Shown one piece after another: positions 1-9,635 of a stretch of 64,000 bases of DNA. A program made the position numbers and the translations under genes. Each line of letters starts with the position of its first letter. Positions within the stretch are counted from its first letter, which is position 1. Source of the DNA: Blastopirellula sp. J2-11 (GTDB lineage Bacteria; Planctomycetota; Planctomycetia; Pirellulales; Pirellulaceae); NCBI RefSeq assembly GCF_024584705.1, contig NZ_CP097384.1, forward strand, positions 3,968,001 to 4,032,000, written 5' to 3'. The notes beneath the pieces are model-generated. The model was not told the DNA's origin, did not search any database, and worked only from the letters and a program-made list of their open reading frames with translations.

Positions 1-28
1 GCGCAAGCGTGGAGATCCCTAGACTGGA

Positions 29-967
29 ATGAGTGAGATCGAATTGACAACAGGAACCAGCAACAACGCGATGACAGAATCTCGACCAGTAATCGGCCTA
101 GGCGAAATTTTATGGGACTGCTTTCCGGATGAGCGGCGTCCTGGGGGGGCTCCGGCTAATTTTGCCTTTCATGCGCGGCAACTGGGTTTGAACGGCGTCG
201 TCCTCTCGCGCGTGGGCGCGGATGAGTTAGGGGATGAATTTATCCAGTATCTTTCGCGGCATGGCCTGAGCGATCAGTACGTTCAGCGCGATGCAAAGCA
301 TGCGACAGGGCAAGTACGCGTTGAATTTGTGGATGGCGATCCGCAATATACGTTTGTCGACGATGTTGCGTGGGACTATTTGGAGTTTACGCCGGAGTCC
401 GCAGTGCTGTGTGCGAAAGCGTCGGTCCTCTGTTTCGGCACGTTGGCCCAGCGCTGTCGCGAAAGCCAGGCAATGATCTCGGATTGCTTGCGAGCCGCGC
501 CGAGTGACGCTTGGAAGATCTATGACATCAATCTGCGGCCTCCCTGGTTTAACAAGTCGCTGATCGAGTCTTCGCTGCAATTGGCCAACGCGCTGAAACT
601 GAATGAAGACGAAGTCGTCTATTTGGCCGAAAATTTTGGTCTCCCTACCGACCTTGCCCCTTTTGCGGACGAAGTTCAGCGATTCTTCGGGCTAAAGGCG
701 GTCTGCATCACGCTAGGAAGCGACGGTTGCTTGGTCGCGCGCGGCGACGAGCAGAGCCGTCAGCCGGGGATCCCGATCCAAATTGCCGATACCGTCGGCG
801 CTGGGGATTCGTTTACGGCGGCGATCGCGCACGGACTGGTCCACGCAAAATCGGTCGCTGAGATGGCCCGCTTCGCCAATCACGTCGCGGCGCTGGTTGC
901 TTCGAGTGCTGGCGCGATGCCTGATTTAAGGGCCGAAATCGCTAAAATCCCGCAAGATTTGGCGTAG
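29..967 (+). CDS. PfkB-family carbohydrate kinase (probable fructokinase)
   Basis: Cytoplasmic sugar kinase of the ribokinase/PfkB fold, transferring phosphate from ATP to a sugar, most likely fructose. The N-terminal substrate-binding signature GGAPANFA lies at residues 39-46, and the C-terminal PfkB signature DTVGAGDSF at 254-262 holds the catalytic base Asp260 and the GAGD anion hole. The 312-residue length is normal for fructokinases. An internal ATG at 71 (residue 15) gives a start just before the conserved first strand ([11 protein letters not shown]) and may be the true start; neither start has a strong ribosome binding site. A hairpin terminator follows at 979-1008. Family assignment is secure; fructose as substrate is inferred from the [13 protein letters not shown] segment typical of fructokinases. 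Confidence 0.85.
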   Translation: MSEIELTTGTSNNAMTESRPVIGLGEILWDCFPDERRPGGAPANFAFHARQLGLNGVVLSRVGADELGDEFIQYLSRHGLSDQYVQRDAKHATGQVRVEFVDGDPQYTFVDDVAWDYLEFTPESAVLCAKASVLCFGTLAQRCRESQAMISDCLRAAPSDAWKIYDINLRPPWFNKSLIESSLQLANALKLNEDEVVYLAENFGLPTDLAPFADEVQRFFGLKAVCITLGSDGCLVARGDEQSRQPGIPIQIADTVGAGDSFTAAIAHGLVHAKSVAEMARFANHVAALVASSAGAMPDLRAEIAKIPQDLA

Positions 968-978
968 ATCAACGAGTG

Positions 979-1008
979 GGCCCTACTTTTCGAGCCTGTA
1001 GGGCCTTT
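979..1008 (+). terminator. Hairpin terminator after the sugar kinase
   Basis: A perfect 8-bp stem (979-986 with 998-1005) encloses an 11-nt loop and is followed by three Ts. It starts 12 nt after the kinase stop codon. Its location inside the upstream extension of the next reading frame argues that the dehydrogenase starts at 1078, not at the upstream ATG at 976. Confidence 0.6.
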
Positions 1009-1077
1009 GGTACGATAGGCGATCTTAGCCGCACCCTAGCGGCGTCGCTTGCACCATCTGATGAGAGTAACTCACCA

Positions 1078-2181
1078 ATGAAGGCAGTCGCGGTAACGCC
1101 CGGCACGCCCCACAGCGTCCACCTAGAAGATATTCCCATGCCCTCGCTTGACCAGTTTCCCAAGGGGAACGGGGTCTTGGTGAAGATATTGAAAGTCGGC
1201 GTGGATGCGACCGACAAAGAGATCAATGAAGCCTGGTACGGCGGAGCCCCTCCCGGCGACAAATATCTCGTGCTCGGTCACGAGTCGTTTGGCGTCGTCC
1301 AAGAGGTCGGCCCCCAGGTCACGCGGGTGAAGCCCGGCGATTATGTCACCGCCACCGTGCGCCGTCCCGGCGGATCGATCTATGACCAGATCGGTACGTA
1401 CGACATGACCAGCGAAGAAGTCTATTATGAGCGGGGAATCAACCTGCTGCATGGCTTTCTGACCGAGTACATGGCTGACGAAGAAGAATATATCGTCAAA
1501 GTGCCAACCGGACTGAAGCACTTGCACGTGCTGATGGAGCCGATGAGCTGCGCCGCCAAAGCGATTCATCAAGCGTACGAAGTCCAGCGTCGCATGAAGG
1601 TCTGGCGTCCCGAAGTCGCGTGGGTGATGGGCGCCGGCCAGATCGGCCTGCTCTCGACCCTGGTTTTGAAACTGCGCGGCTTGCAGGTTCATACGATCGC
1701 TCGAGCGCCAGGTCCGCATCTGAAATCCGAAATCGTCGCAGGGATGGAAGCGACTTACGTCAGTTCCAAAGAAACTTCGCTGGATGAGCTGGTGAAGAAG
1801 ACCGGTCGGCCGCAAATCATTATCGATGCGACCGGCAGCAGCCGCATGGCCTTCGACGCGATGAAATATCTGGGACACAACGGCGTGCTCGTTTGGACGT
1901 CGATTACCGGGGCCAACGTGCAACACGAAGTTCCCAGCGACAAGCTGAACATCGAATGGGTCTTAGGCAACAAACTGCTACTCGGTTCGGTCAACGCCAA
2001 CCGCGAGCACTTTGAACTAGGCATCCGCGATCTAGCGCTGGGCGACGTCACCTATCCCGGCGTGCTGGAAAAGATTTTGACCAACCCGGTCGATGGTCTC
2101 GACAACTACAAAGAGATGATGCGTCTGCTGGTCGAAGACAATTCGGCGTTGAAGGTCTACGTCAACGTCGCTGATGGCTAG
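1078..2181 (+). CDS. Zinc-type MDR dehydrogenase, glucose 1-dehydrogenase-like
   Basis: Medium-chain dehydrogenase/reductase of 367 residues resembling archaeal-type glucose dehydrogenases, which oxidise aldoses with NAD(P)+. The GroES-like domain is followed by a Rossmann domain with GAGQIG at 185-190. The catalytic zinc site looks like Asp43, His68 and Glu69 with Glu154 nearby. The usual Cys is replaced by Asp, as known for the Haloferax mediterranei enzyme. The four-Cys structural zinc loop is missing. Start 1078 was chosen because the conserved strand MKAVAV begins there, GAGAG-like purines precede it, and the longer frame from 976 runs through a terminator hairpin. It follows the sugar kinase but is probably a separate transcript. 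The substrate is inferred, not shown. Confidence 0.8.
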   Translation: MKAVAVTPGTPHSVHLEDIPMPSLDQFPKGNGVLVKILKVGVDATDKEINEAWYGGAPPGDKYLVLGHESFGVVQEVGPQVTRVKPGDYVTATVRRPGGSIYDQIGTYDMTSEEVYYERGINLLHGFLTEYMADEEEYIVKVPTGLKHLHVLMEPMSCAAKAIHQAYEVQRRMKVWRPEVAWVMGAGQIGLLSTLVLKLRGLQVHTIARAPGPHLKSEIVAGMEATYVSSKETSLDELVKKTGRPQIIIDATGSSRMAFDAMKYLGHNGVLVWTSITGANVQHEVPSDKLNIEWVLGNKLLLGSVNANREHFELGIRDLALGDVTYPGVLEKILTNPVDGLDNYKEMMRLLVEDNSALKVYVNVADG

Positions 2182-2194
2182 ATGCTTCGCGTGC

Positions 2195-2213
2195 CACGGC
2201 TCTGTGAGCCGTG
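2195..2213. repeat. Short perfect hairpin after the dehydrogenase
   Basis: An 8-bp perfect stem (2195-2202 with 2206-2213) with a TGT loop lies 13 nt after the dehydrogenase stop codon and 17 nt before a separate terminator hairpin. It has no T tract. It resembles the small intergenic palindromes common in planctomycete genomes; that it is a dispersed repeat is inference, since no second copy was seen in this window. Confidence 0.5.
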
Positions 2214-2230
2214 TCTTCCGCCCCAATCCT

Positions 2231-2269
2231 AGACGCTCGACGAATGACAATTCGCCGAGCGTCTTTTTT
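2231..2269 (+). terminator. Rho-independent terminator after the dehydrogenase
   Basis: A 9-bp stem (2231-2239 with 2256-2264) continues past one mismatch into a second 5-bp stem (2241-2245 with 2250-2254) closed by a GACA loop, and a run of six Ts (2264-2269) follows. It separates the dehydrogenase from the molybdopterin oxidoreductase downstream. Confidence 0.85.
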
Positions 2270-2339
2270 GTCGCTAGGGGCGCGGTCTGCTATGATTCTT
2301 CTATTCCCCCTTCCCTTCTTTTCTCCCCCTTAGAAGATC

Positions 2340-4550
2340 ATGCGCAAACTCACCAGCGGCGGCGGTTGGCAAGCGATCAAATACACGTTCACCAAAGGAC
2401 GCCAGGCCGGCGGCATCTGGAAACTGTGGAAAGCGATGCGCAGCAAGAATGCCTGCAAGACTTGCGCCCTGGGCATGGGAGGGCAAAGCGGGGGCATGGT
2501 CAACGAAGCCGGCAGCTTTCCCGAAGTCTGCAAAAAGTCGTTGCAAGCGATGGTCGCCGACATGCAAGGCGCGATCAAGCCGGAGTTCTGGCGAACCTAC
2601 AGCGTCGCGCAGCTCTCGAAGTTCACGCCGTATCAAATGGAGCATAGCGGCCGCTTGGTTCAACCGATGCTCTACGAGCGCGGCGCCGGCAACTATCGAC
2701 CGATCGAGTGGGAAGAAGCTTTTCGCCGCATTGCCGACAAGCTAAAGAGTCTGCCGGCCGATGACACCTTCTGGTACTTCAGCGGACGCAGCTCGAATGA
2801 GGCCGGCTTTCTGCTGCAGCTGTTCGCGCGCATCTACGGCACCAACAACGTCAACAACTGCAGCTACTACTGTCACCAAGCGAGCGGCGTCGGCCTCGCT
2901 TCGACCATCGGCAGCGGGACGGCGACGCTGGTGCTGGAAGATGTGGAGCATGCCGATCTGGTCTTTTTGATCGGCGGCAATCCGGCCAGCAATCACCCCC
3001 GACTGATGTCATCGCTCAAGCATATTCGTCGTCGCGGCGGCGAGGTGATCGTCATCAATCCGGTGATCGAGACCGGCCTGGTTAATTTCCGTGTTCCGAG
3101 CGATCCGATCAGTCTGCTGTTTGGCACCAAGATCGCCACGCAGTATATTCAGCCCCATATCGGCGGCGACTTGGCCCTGTTGAAAGGGATCGCTAAGCAA
3201 ATCGACGAACTGGGCGCCGCCGACGTCAAATTTCTGGCCGAACATTGCGATGACAGCGAAGCTTGGCTCGCCCATTTGCGTGAGCTTTCGTGGGACGAAA
3301 TCGTCACCAAATCCGGCGTCAATCGCGAGCAGATCAACGACATCGCCGCGCGGTACGCCAAGGCCAAGAACGTCGTCTTCAGTTGGACGATGGGCATCAC
3401 GCATCATGCGCACGGCGTCGACAACGTCCAAGCGATCGCCGCTCTGGCCGCGATGCGGGGGATGATCGGTCGACCGCACGCAGGGCTAATGCCGATTCGC
3501 GGGCACTCCAACGTGCAAGGGATCGGCTCGGTCGGCGTAACGCCGCAATTGAAAAAGGCGATCTTTGAACGTCTGGAGTCTAATTTCAATTTGCAACTGC
3601 CGACAACCGTCGGGCTCGATACGCTCGCCTGCATGGAAGCGGCGCATCGACGTGAGTTGAAGCTCGGCTTCTGTCTCGGAGGCAATCTGTACGGCTCTAA
3701 CCCAGAGCAAAAGTTCGCCGGCGAGGCGCTTGAGCAACTGGAGATGATGGTCTTTCTCAGCACGACGCTCAACACGGGTCATGCCAACGGCCTGGCGAAA
3801 GAAACCCTCATTTTGCCGGTCCTGGCGCGCGACGAAGAGCCGCAGCCGACCACCCAAGAGTCAATGTTCAACTATGTCCGACTCTCCGACGGCGGACCGC
3901 GACGCTTGCAAGGTCCGCTGAGCGAGGTCGAAGTGATTGCTCGCATCGCCAGCGATACGCTGGGGGACGCCGGCGCGATGGATTGGAAATCAATGCAAGA
4001 TACCGGCAAGATTCGGGACGCGATCTCCCAGGTCGTGCCGGGCTTCGAGAAGATCGAGACAATCGACAAAACGAAACAAGAGTTTCAAATCGCCGGGCGA
4101 ACGTTTCACACGCCGATCTTCCCCACGCCGACCGGCAAAGTGCAACTGTTCACGCACGAGATTCCACCGCTCAAAGGTGCTGAAAACCAACTGCGGCTGA
4201 TGACCGTACGGAGTGAAGGTCAGTTCAATACCGTCGTCTACGAAGAAGAAGACATCTACCGCGGCATCGATCGCCGCGACGTGATCTTGATTCACCCAGA
4301 CGATTGTCGCCGGTTAGGATTGGGCCAGGATCAGCAGGTTGAGATCATCTCTGACGTCGGCGTGATCCGCGGATTCCTGGTCCGCGAGTACGAAGATATC
4401 CGCCCCGGCAATGCGTTGATGTACTACCCCGAAGCGAACGTCTTGGTCGCGCGTCGCGCCGACCCCAAGTCAAAGACGCCGGCGTTCAAAGGAGTCGTGA
4501 TTGACGTCCGCCCGCTTGGATCGGGCGCCCTCGCTCCTTCGGTTCCTTAG
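2340..4550 (+). CDS. FdhF/YdeP-family molybdopterin oxidoreductase
   Basis: Large oxidoreductase of 736 residues, matching in length and layout the 'oxidoreductase alpha (molybdopterin) subunit' family that includes E. coli YdeP. These resemble formate dehydrogenase catalytic subunits, but their physiological substrate is not established. The N-terminus has only Cys39 and Cys42 (NACKTCALG) rather than the full four-Cys [4Fe-4S] motif of FdhF. The bis-MGD-binding core follows (NNCSYYCHQASG, then LIGGNPASNHPR), with the C-terminal molybdopterin-dinucleotide-binding domain near residue 610 onward. No Tat signal is present, so it is predicted cytoplasmic. AGAAG lies a few bases before the ATG at 2340. 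No partner subunit or cofactor gene is adjacent. Confidence 0.85.
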   Translation: MRKLTSGGGWQAIKYTFTKGRQAGGIWKLWKAMRSKNACKTCALGMGGQSGGMVNEAGSFPEVCKKSLQAMVADMQGAIKPEFWRTYSVAQLSKFTPYQMEHSGRLVQPMLYERGAGNYRPIEWEEAFRRIADKLKSLPADDTFWYFSGRSSNEAGFLLQLFARIYGTNNVNNCSYYCHQASGVGLASTIGSGTATLVLEDVEHADLVFLIGGNPASNHPRLMSSLKHIRRRGGEVIVINPVIETGLVNFRVPSDPISLLFGTKIATQYIQPHIGGDLALLKGIAKQIDELGAADVKFLAEHCDDSEAWLAHLRELSWDEIVTKSGVNREQINDIAARYAKAKNVVFSWTMGITHHAHGVDNVQAIAALAAMRGMIGRPHAGLMPIRGHSNVQGIGSVGVTPQLKKAIFERLESNFNLQLPTTVGLDTLACMEAAHRRELKLGFCLGGNLYGSNPEQKFAGEALEQLEMMVFLSTTLNTGHANGLAKETLILPVLARDEEPQPTTQESMFNYVRLSDGGPRRLQGPLSEVEVIARIASDTLGDAGAMDWKSMQDTGKIRDAISQVVPGFEKIETIDKTKQEFQIAGRTFHTPIFPTPTGKVQLFTHEIPPLKGAENQLRLMTVRSEGQFNTVVYEEEDIYRGIDRRDVILIHPDDCRRLGLGQDQQVEIISDVGVIRGFLVREYEDIRPGNALMYYPEANVLVARRADPKSKTPAFKGVVIDVRPLGSGALAPSVP

Positions 4551-4655
4551 CCCAGGTATTGTGCGCAGAATCATAGACGCCAGGGTGTACGAAGAGGGCA
4601 ACGCGACTAAAGTAATAAAGAGCCCCCAACTCCTTCCACTCGTCCGAGAAGACTT

Positions 4656-7295
4656 ATGACGCACCGCCTACTCGCACTGGGCGTTTTCTCCCTTTTTCTT
4701 GGCGTTTTTTCTGCTCTCGCTGCCGACGCCGGCGAAGAGTATCGCGTTTGTCGCTATTGCGGCGATGCGCATGACGCTCGCAGAATGTTTGGCGTCGATC
4801 TGGAAGGAGATGGACGCCGCTACGCGCCGATTCGCCAGGTAGACGTGTTGCACATCAAGTTGGATGTGACGCCAAACTTTTCTAAGCGGACGGTCGAGTG
4901 CGTCACCACGATCCAATTTGTCCCGCTGCGCCAGCCGCTACGAGAATTGAAACTTGACGCGATGGAGCTGACGATCGATCGCGTCCGCGGATCGGCCGAA
5001 ATCTCTGACTTCGCTTCCACCAAAAAAGAATTGACGATCGCCTTCGCCGAGCCGATTCCGGTGGGAGAAGAAGCGTTTGTCGAGATCGCCCATCACAGCC
5101 AACCGACCGGCGGTTTCTACTTCCGCACGCCGGAGATGGGTTACCCTGCCGACGACATCCATTGCTGGACGCAAGGCGAATCGCATTTCGCTCGCCAGTG
5201 GTTTCCCTGCTTCGACTATCCCAACGAACGTTCGACCACCGAAGTGATCTGCCGCGTTCCGCCCACGATGACCGTCGTCTCGAATGGTCGGCAGATCGGG
5301 GACGAAGTCGACGCCCAGTCAGGGCTGCGAGTCGTGCATTGGCTGCATGACAAGCCGCACGTCAACTATTTGATCTGCCTGGTCGCCGGCAACCTGGAGA
5401 AGCTCGAAAAGATGTCAGGCGACGTTCCGCTCGGCTTTTACACGCAGCCTTCGTGGAAGGAACATGCGGAGAACTCGTTCGCGGATACTGCCGACATCAT
5501 GGATTTCTATCAGAAAGAAATCGGCGTCCCCTATCCGTGGCCCAAGTACGACCAGGTCACCATCGCCGACTTTCTGGCAGGCGGGATGGAAAACACAACC
5601 ATCACCACGCTTACCGACGGCACTATCTACGCCGACGAGACCGAAAACGTGAAAACGTCGCATGGTCTCGACGCGCACGAATTGGCGCATCAATGGTTCG
5701 GCGACTACGTCACTTGCGTTGATTGGAGCCATCTCTGGCTGAACGAAGGGTTCGCAACGTACTACACGCATTTGTACGAGGGGAAGAAGTCGGGACGCGA
5801 CGCGATGCTGTACGGTCTCTATCGCGATGCAACCGGACGAATCCTTACGCAAACCAGCGACAAGAAACCAATCGTCTGGAACCAATACAAAAACTCTGGC
5901 CAGCAGTTTGACTATCGCGCCTACCCGAAGGGGAGCTGGGTCCTGCATATGCTTCGCAATCAGCTGGGCGAAGATCTCTTTCGCGCGTGCGTCAAGACTT
6001 ATCTCGAGAGAAACGCGCTGTCGAGCGTCGCGACGCCGGCGTTGCAATCAACGATCGAAGAAGTGAGCGGTCGCAGTTTTGATCAGTTCTTCGACCAATG
6101 GGTTTATCATGCTCGCTTTCCCGATCTCAAAATCACCTATCGCTGGCTCCCCCACGAAAAGCTGGCCCATCTGACGCTTGAGCAAACCCACGAAACCAAC
6201 GATGCGGTTCTGCTGTATGCGTTCCCCGCGACCTTCCGCTTTGACTCCAACAGCGGATCAGTGTCGCGTACGTTCCGTGCGGACGGCAAAAAGCAAGAGT
6301 GGTTCGTGCCGCTCGACGAAAAGCCGGAAGTCGTTCGCTTCGATCCCGACTACGCTCTGTTGGCACGCGTGACGTTCGAGAAGCCGAACGAAATGCTGTT
6401 CGCCCAACTGAAGAATCAGGAGGATATGGTCGGCCGCCTGCGGGCGATCGAACAGCTCGAGAAGAAAAAGTCGGACGACGTGGTCGCAGCTTTGACAACG
6501 GCTCTACAAACCGACTCTTTCTACGGCGTTCGCAAAGAAGCGACTCAAGCACTGCAAAAAATTCATAACGACAAAGCGTTTGACGCTTTGCTCGCATCGA
6601 CCGAGCAAAGCGATGCGCGAGTTCGCCTGGAAGTGATCGAAGCGCTCGGCCGCTTCTATCGTCCGATGCAGGTCAATGAGTTTGTCGAAATGGTCCGCAG
6701 CGAATCGAACCCGGCGATTCAAGCCGCGCTGGTCCGCTCGCTGGGAAAATACCATGACGAAGCGGTCGATGGATTGCTGCTCGAGTTGTTAAAGTCCAAC
6801 ACCTTCCGTAACGAACTACTGAGCGCCGCCATCGATGCGATCAACGCTCGACGCGATTCAAGTATGGCGAGCGTGTTGATGGAGACGATTAAAACGCGCC
6901 GCGGTGATTTCACCACGTCAGGCTTGGCCTCGGCGTTAACCACGTTGGCCCGGATCAGCGAAGATCAAGACGATACCGCCGCGCAGCGCAAACTGCTGTT
7001 AGCCCAACTCAGCGACCTTCGCAGCCCGGTCCGCAAAGGAGCGCTGCAAGCGCTCGGTCTGCTGGGAGACGTCGAAGCGCTGAGCGTTCTTGAAACCTTC
7101 GCCGCTAGCGCCGCAGAAAAAGAATCGGAAGCGGCGGCGAAAAAGGCGATCGAAGAACTACGCGCCGAAAAACCAGCTGCTCCGCGTGAACTGAGCGAAC
7201 TTCGCAAACTGATCGATGAGCTGAAAAAGCAAAACGAAAAGTTGACCGAGGATGTGAACACGCTCAAAAAGAAGGTCGAAGCCAAAGCGAAGTAA
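4656..7295 (+). CDS. Exported M1-family metallopeptidase with HEAT repeats
   Basis: Zinc aminopeptidase of the M1 (gluzincin) family, predicted to be exported by a signal peptide (about residues 1-22, ending near SALAADA). The family's N-terminal beta domain is followed by an exopeptidase signature (GGMEN, the GAMEN equivalent) and the zinc motif H341-E342-x-x-H345, with the third ligand Glu364 in WLNEGF. After the catalytic domain, roughly residues 600-825 consist of helical HEAT-like repeats, and the last 40 residues form a charged, probably coiled-coil tail. At 879 residues it is longer than a minimal M1 enzyme because of this C-terminal array. It would cleave N-terminal residues from peptides in the periplasm or outside. 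A strong terminator follows. Confidence 0.88.
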   Translation: MTHRLLALGVFSLFLGVFSALAADAGEEYRVCRYCGDAHDARRMFGVDLEGDGRRYAPIRQVDVLHIKLDVTPNFSKRTVECVTTIQFVPLRQPLRELKLDAMELTIDRVRGSAEISDFASTKKELTIAFAEPIPVGEEAFVEIAHHSQPTGGFYFRTPEMGYPADDIHCWTQGESHFARQWFPCFDYPNERSTTEVICRVPPTMTVVSNGRQIGDEVDAQSGLRVVHWLHDKPHVNYLICLVAGNLEKLEKMSGDVPLGFYTQPSWKEHAENSFADTADIMDFYQKEIGVPYPWPKYDQVTIADFLAGGMENTTITTLTDGTIYADETENVKTSHGLDAHELAHQWFGDYVTCVDWSHLWLNEGFATYYTHLYEGKKSGRDAMLYGLYRDATGRILTQTSDKKPIVWNQYKNSGQQFDYRAYPKGSWVLHMLRNQLGEDLFRACVKTYLERNALSSVATPALQSTIEEVSGRSFDQFFDQWVYHARFPDLKITYRWLPHEKLAHLTLEQTHETNDAVLLYAFPATFRFDSNSGSVSRTFRADGKKQEWFVPLDEKPEVVRFDPDYALLARVTFEKPNEMLFAQLKNQEDMVGRLRAIEQLEKKKSDDVVAALTTALQTDSFYGVRKEATQALQKIHNDKAFDALLASTEQSDARVRLEVIEALGRFYRPMQVNEFVEMVRSESNPAIQAALVRSLGKYHDEAVDGLLLELLKSNTFRNELLSAAIDAINARRDSSMASVLMETIKTRRGDFTTSGLASALTTLARISEDQDDTAAQRKLLLAQLSDLRSPVRKGALQALGLLGDVEALSVLETFAASAAEKESEAAAKKAIEELRAEKPAAPRELSELRKLIDELKKQNEKLTEDVNTLKKKVEAKAK

Positions 7296-7332
7296 GCGGA
7301 GCAGTGCTGATCTTTGCACCTGCACAACCATA

Positions 7333-7361
7333 GCCGCACCGCAATTGCGGTGTGGCTTTTT
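7333..7361 (+). terminator. Rho-independent terminator after the M1 peptidase
   Basis: Stem 7333-7342 with 7347-7356 (ten pairs, one G-T) around an AATT loop, followed by five Ts to 7361. It ends the plus-strand block; the following genes are on the minus strand. Confidence 0.85.
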
Positions 7362-7432
7362 GCGTCGGACCTGGGCCGGTCAGTGCATGTTTGACCGGCT
7401 TACTTTAGCGACAATTGGACTGCCGTATGGTC

Positions 7433-7819
7433 TTAGGGCTTCTCCACGACGATCTCGATTTCCTTGTCTCCAGAGACTTCGATCTGGATACCGGAGGTTT
7501 CGTAGGATTGGAACTTTTTCGCGACCAACGATTTCCTGCCAACGCCGCCTGACGGATCGGTCGCATAGGCGTCGATGGACGCTTGATAGATTCCGTTAGG
7601 AACGCCGCCATCAATCTTCCCTAAATCGACGGTGCCATCCGATTGGATGTAACCAAAGGTTTCGAATTCGTCGCCAATGATTCTCACCTGGCCGGACGTC
7701 AACGGCGTTCCGTCCTCAAATTTAACCGTGGCGATCACCCGGTTTTCAGTGTAGCCGGAGCAACCAACGAGCACGATGGTCGCCAACAGCAGAGTAATCA
7801 TGCCAGACAATCTAGTCAC
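7433..7819 (-). CDS. Small lipoprotein paired with a DUF1559 gene
   Basis: A 128-residue predicted lipoprotein with lipobox VLVGC (Cys20) after a hydrophobic signal, then a single beta-rich domain of the carboxypeptidase-regulatory/transthyretin-like type (VKFEDGTPLTSGQVRI). This family commonly sits beside DUF1559 genes in planctomycetes; no enzymatic role is known. The GTG start at 7819 is preferred: AAAGGA lies eight bases upstream and it gives a classic MTRLSG-plus-hydrophobic signal. The longer frame from a GTG at 7858 adds 13 residues that do not fit a signal peptide. It lies 112 bp downstream of the DUF1559 gene, with a perfect hairpin (7869-7899) in between. Confidence 0.75.
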   Translation of the reverse strand: MTRLSGMITLLLATIVLVGCSGYTENRVIATVKFEDGTPLTSGQVRIIGDEFETFGYIQSDGTVDLGKIDGGVPNGIYQASIDAYATDPSGGVGRKSLVAKKFQSYETSGIQIEVSGDKEIEIVVEKP

Positions 7820-7868
7820 GTTTGGTATCCTTTTCGAAATTGCATTGTTGTTTCCCACCCCAAGATTT

Positions 7869-7899
7869 GACGATGGCGTCAGATAGGCGCGCCATCGTC
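7869..7899. promoter_or_regulatory. Intercistronic hairpin between DUF1559 and lipoprotein genes
   Basis: A perfect 10-bp inverted repeat (7869-7878 with 7890-7899) with an 11-nt loop lies between the DUF1559 stop codon and the lipoprotein start. On the minus strand it is followed by AAATCTTG rather than a clean T tract, so it may be a weak terminator, an attenuator or an mRNA-stabilising stem that sets the ratio of the two products. Confidence 0.55.
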
Positions 7900-7931
7900 A
7901 CTTTTGTCGCCGCACTAGCGCAGACATGGTC

Positions 7932-8960
7932 TTACTGGTTGGCGATGACCGTTCCGTCGCTGCGATGGCCATACTGGCGGCGAATGAGCTCTGGCGTGTT
8001 TTGCGACAGCGAGGTCACCGAACCATCGCACAGCAGAAATTCGACAACGCCGGGATGATAACTGCCGAAACCAACCTGCGTGTTTGGCGCGGTCGCGTAC
8101 ATATCGTCGGGAGTCGTGTCATTTGGTCCCCGGCCGAAACGTTGGCGAATATTGCGAGAGAGCAAAAATTCACGCCAGTTGCCGGCGTCAAACATGTACG
8201 AACCATCCGTTCCATCGCCGCCGCAGCACTTGCCGACTTCGTTACCACGAAGATGCTTCTCGCCGATGATCGCCGTGTTGCTCAAGCCGTCGGTGATCGA
8301 AGCGAACGAAAGTTGCGGCTTGGCTTGCGTAAATCGGACGTCGCCTGGCAACGATTCGTTGACTCTGGCCAACGTAAGCGCCCCTTTTTGCGCGGCAAGA
8401 TGATCCGCGTTGGACCCGAAGTAATGGTTCCACCAGCCGTCTTCACTCGCCGTATCGTACAAATCGCGATAGAGAAACACGGCCGCATAGTCAGACAAAG
8501 GACCACGTGCGGGGTTGGATGAGTCGTTGATCATCTGCGTGCCTGAACGTTTCGAGGGGCAGTGCATGTAGGGGATGCTGGACAGCGCCTCTTTTTCCGT
8601 ATCCGTTAAGCGGTCCCAGTTATCTAGGCTCGGGTAGTTCAAGTTGTTGCCGCCGTTAACGTTATTGCCGGATAACATGTCATGGGCGTTGTTTTGCTCC
8701 ATCTGCGGCATCATATAAATCCAGAAACTCTGGTGATCCACATGACTCATCAACGGGGGGATCTTCCCGTAGGTGTCGTGCCAGTTATGGATGCCGAGCC
8801 CCATCTGCTTCAGATTGTTGGTGCATTGCATGCGGCGGGCCGCCTCGCGCGCTTGCTGCACAGCGGGAAGCAACAAAGCAATCAACACGCCGATGATCGC
8901 GATGACGACCAACAGCTCGACTAAGGTAAAACCACGGCGGGAATAGGGGGGTCTAGACAT
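7932..8960 (-). CDS. DUF1559 protein with prepilin-like N-terminus (copy 1)
   Basis: Secreted or membrane-tethered protein of 342 residues, in the DUF1559 family that is massively expanded in planctomycetes. The N-terminus carries a type IV prepilin-like signature: SRRG then [20 protein letters not shown], with the predicted prepilin peptidase cut after Gly10 and a Glu at +5. The segment [12 protein letters not shown] follows. The C-terminus contains the family's TDGLSNT and HPG motifs. The start at 8960 was chosen because GAGG lies eight bases upstream and the prepilin signature begins at once; the frame is open for 34 more codons. Function is unknown; a pseudopilin or surface-fibre role is inferred from the N-terminus. 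Confidence 0.85.
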   Translation of the reverse strand: MSRPPYSRRGFTLVELLVVIAIIGVLIALLLPAVQQAREAARRMQCTNNLKQMGLGIHNWHDTYGKIPPLMSHVDHQSFWIYMMPQMEQNNAHDMLSGNNVNGGNNLNYPSLDNWDRLTDTEKEALSSIPYMHCPSKRSGTQMINDSSNPARGPLSDYAAVFLYRDLYDTASEDGWWNHYFGSNADHLAAQKGALTLARVNESLPGDVRFTQAKPQLSFASITDGLSNTAIIGEKHLRGNEVGKCCGGDGTDGSYMFDAGNWREFLLSRNIRQRFGRGPNDTTPDDMYATAPNTQVGFGSYHPGVVEFLLCDGSVTSLSQNTPELIRRQYGHRSDGTVIANQ

Positions 8961-9635
8961 AAAGAAAACCTCAAATGCATGCATGAATTGGGATGCGTGA
9001 ATGTGCCGGCGAACCAACATAATGATCACAACGTAGCAAGTATTTGAGGAAGGCTTCAGCAAGTCAACGGATGCGCAGCGTGCGCTAATTGACGCTCAAA
9101 AACGGCAATGCCTGTCACAAAAAAACAGGCTAAATTAATTCTGCGCCCATTCCGCTCGTAGTAGGGGAAAAATTGCAATTGAATTTCGTGTCATGTGAGA
9201 TCGTTTGCAAATCGTGGAAGTATGGGGCAAGTGAAATAGCGGGGACAGAAGAAAAGAAGCGCTCCGCCACCTTTTCAAAGTTTCGCAGCGATTAACTCAA
9301 TTGTCGGAAATCTCTCTTCAGCTTCGGCAACCCGTAGGGCAGCGCGCGACAACTTCGCAGCAGCGAATTTGCATATGTATTCTGTTTGTAGGCCTCTTTG
9401 ACTTGGGAAAATCAGGCCGGTAAAACCCGTAGGCGTAGTAATCCCAAACCGCGCAGCGAACTCCAACGTGATCCAACGTCGAATGGCCAGCGTCTAGCCG
9501 ACTTCGACCAACTTGCTTGCACCGTCAAGCGACTCGTGATGAACGGTCGCTTGGCGATTCGACGTTTAGATGGTGAGCTAGATCGCTTTTCGGCAAGCCG
9601 AACCAATAGTCGCCTTTCGCTCCGGCTTGTGAGTA
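8961..9635. other. Intergenic region upstream of DUF1559 copy 1
   Basis: About 675 bp between the start of the DUF1559 gene and the end of the large exported protein gene, both on the minus strand. No recognisable gene, RNA or mobile element was seen; short open frames here have no family resemblance. It presumably carries the promoter of the DUF1559-lipoprotein pair near 8990-9100. Confidence 0.5.
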
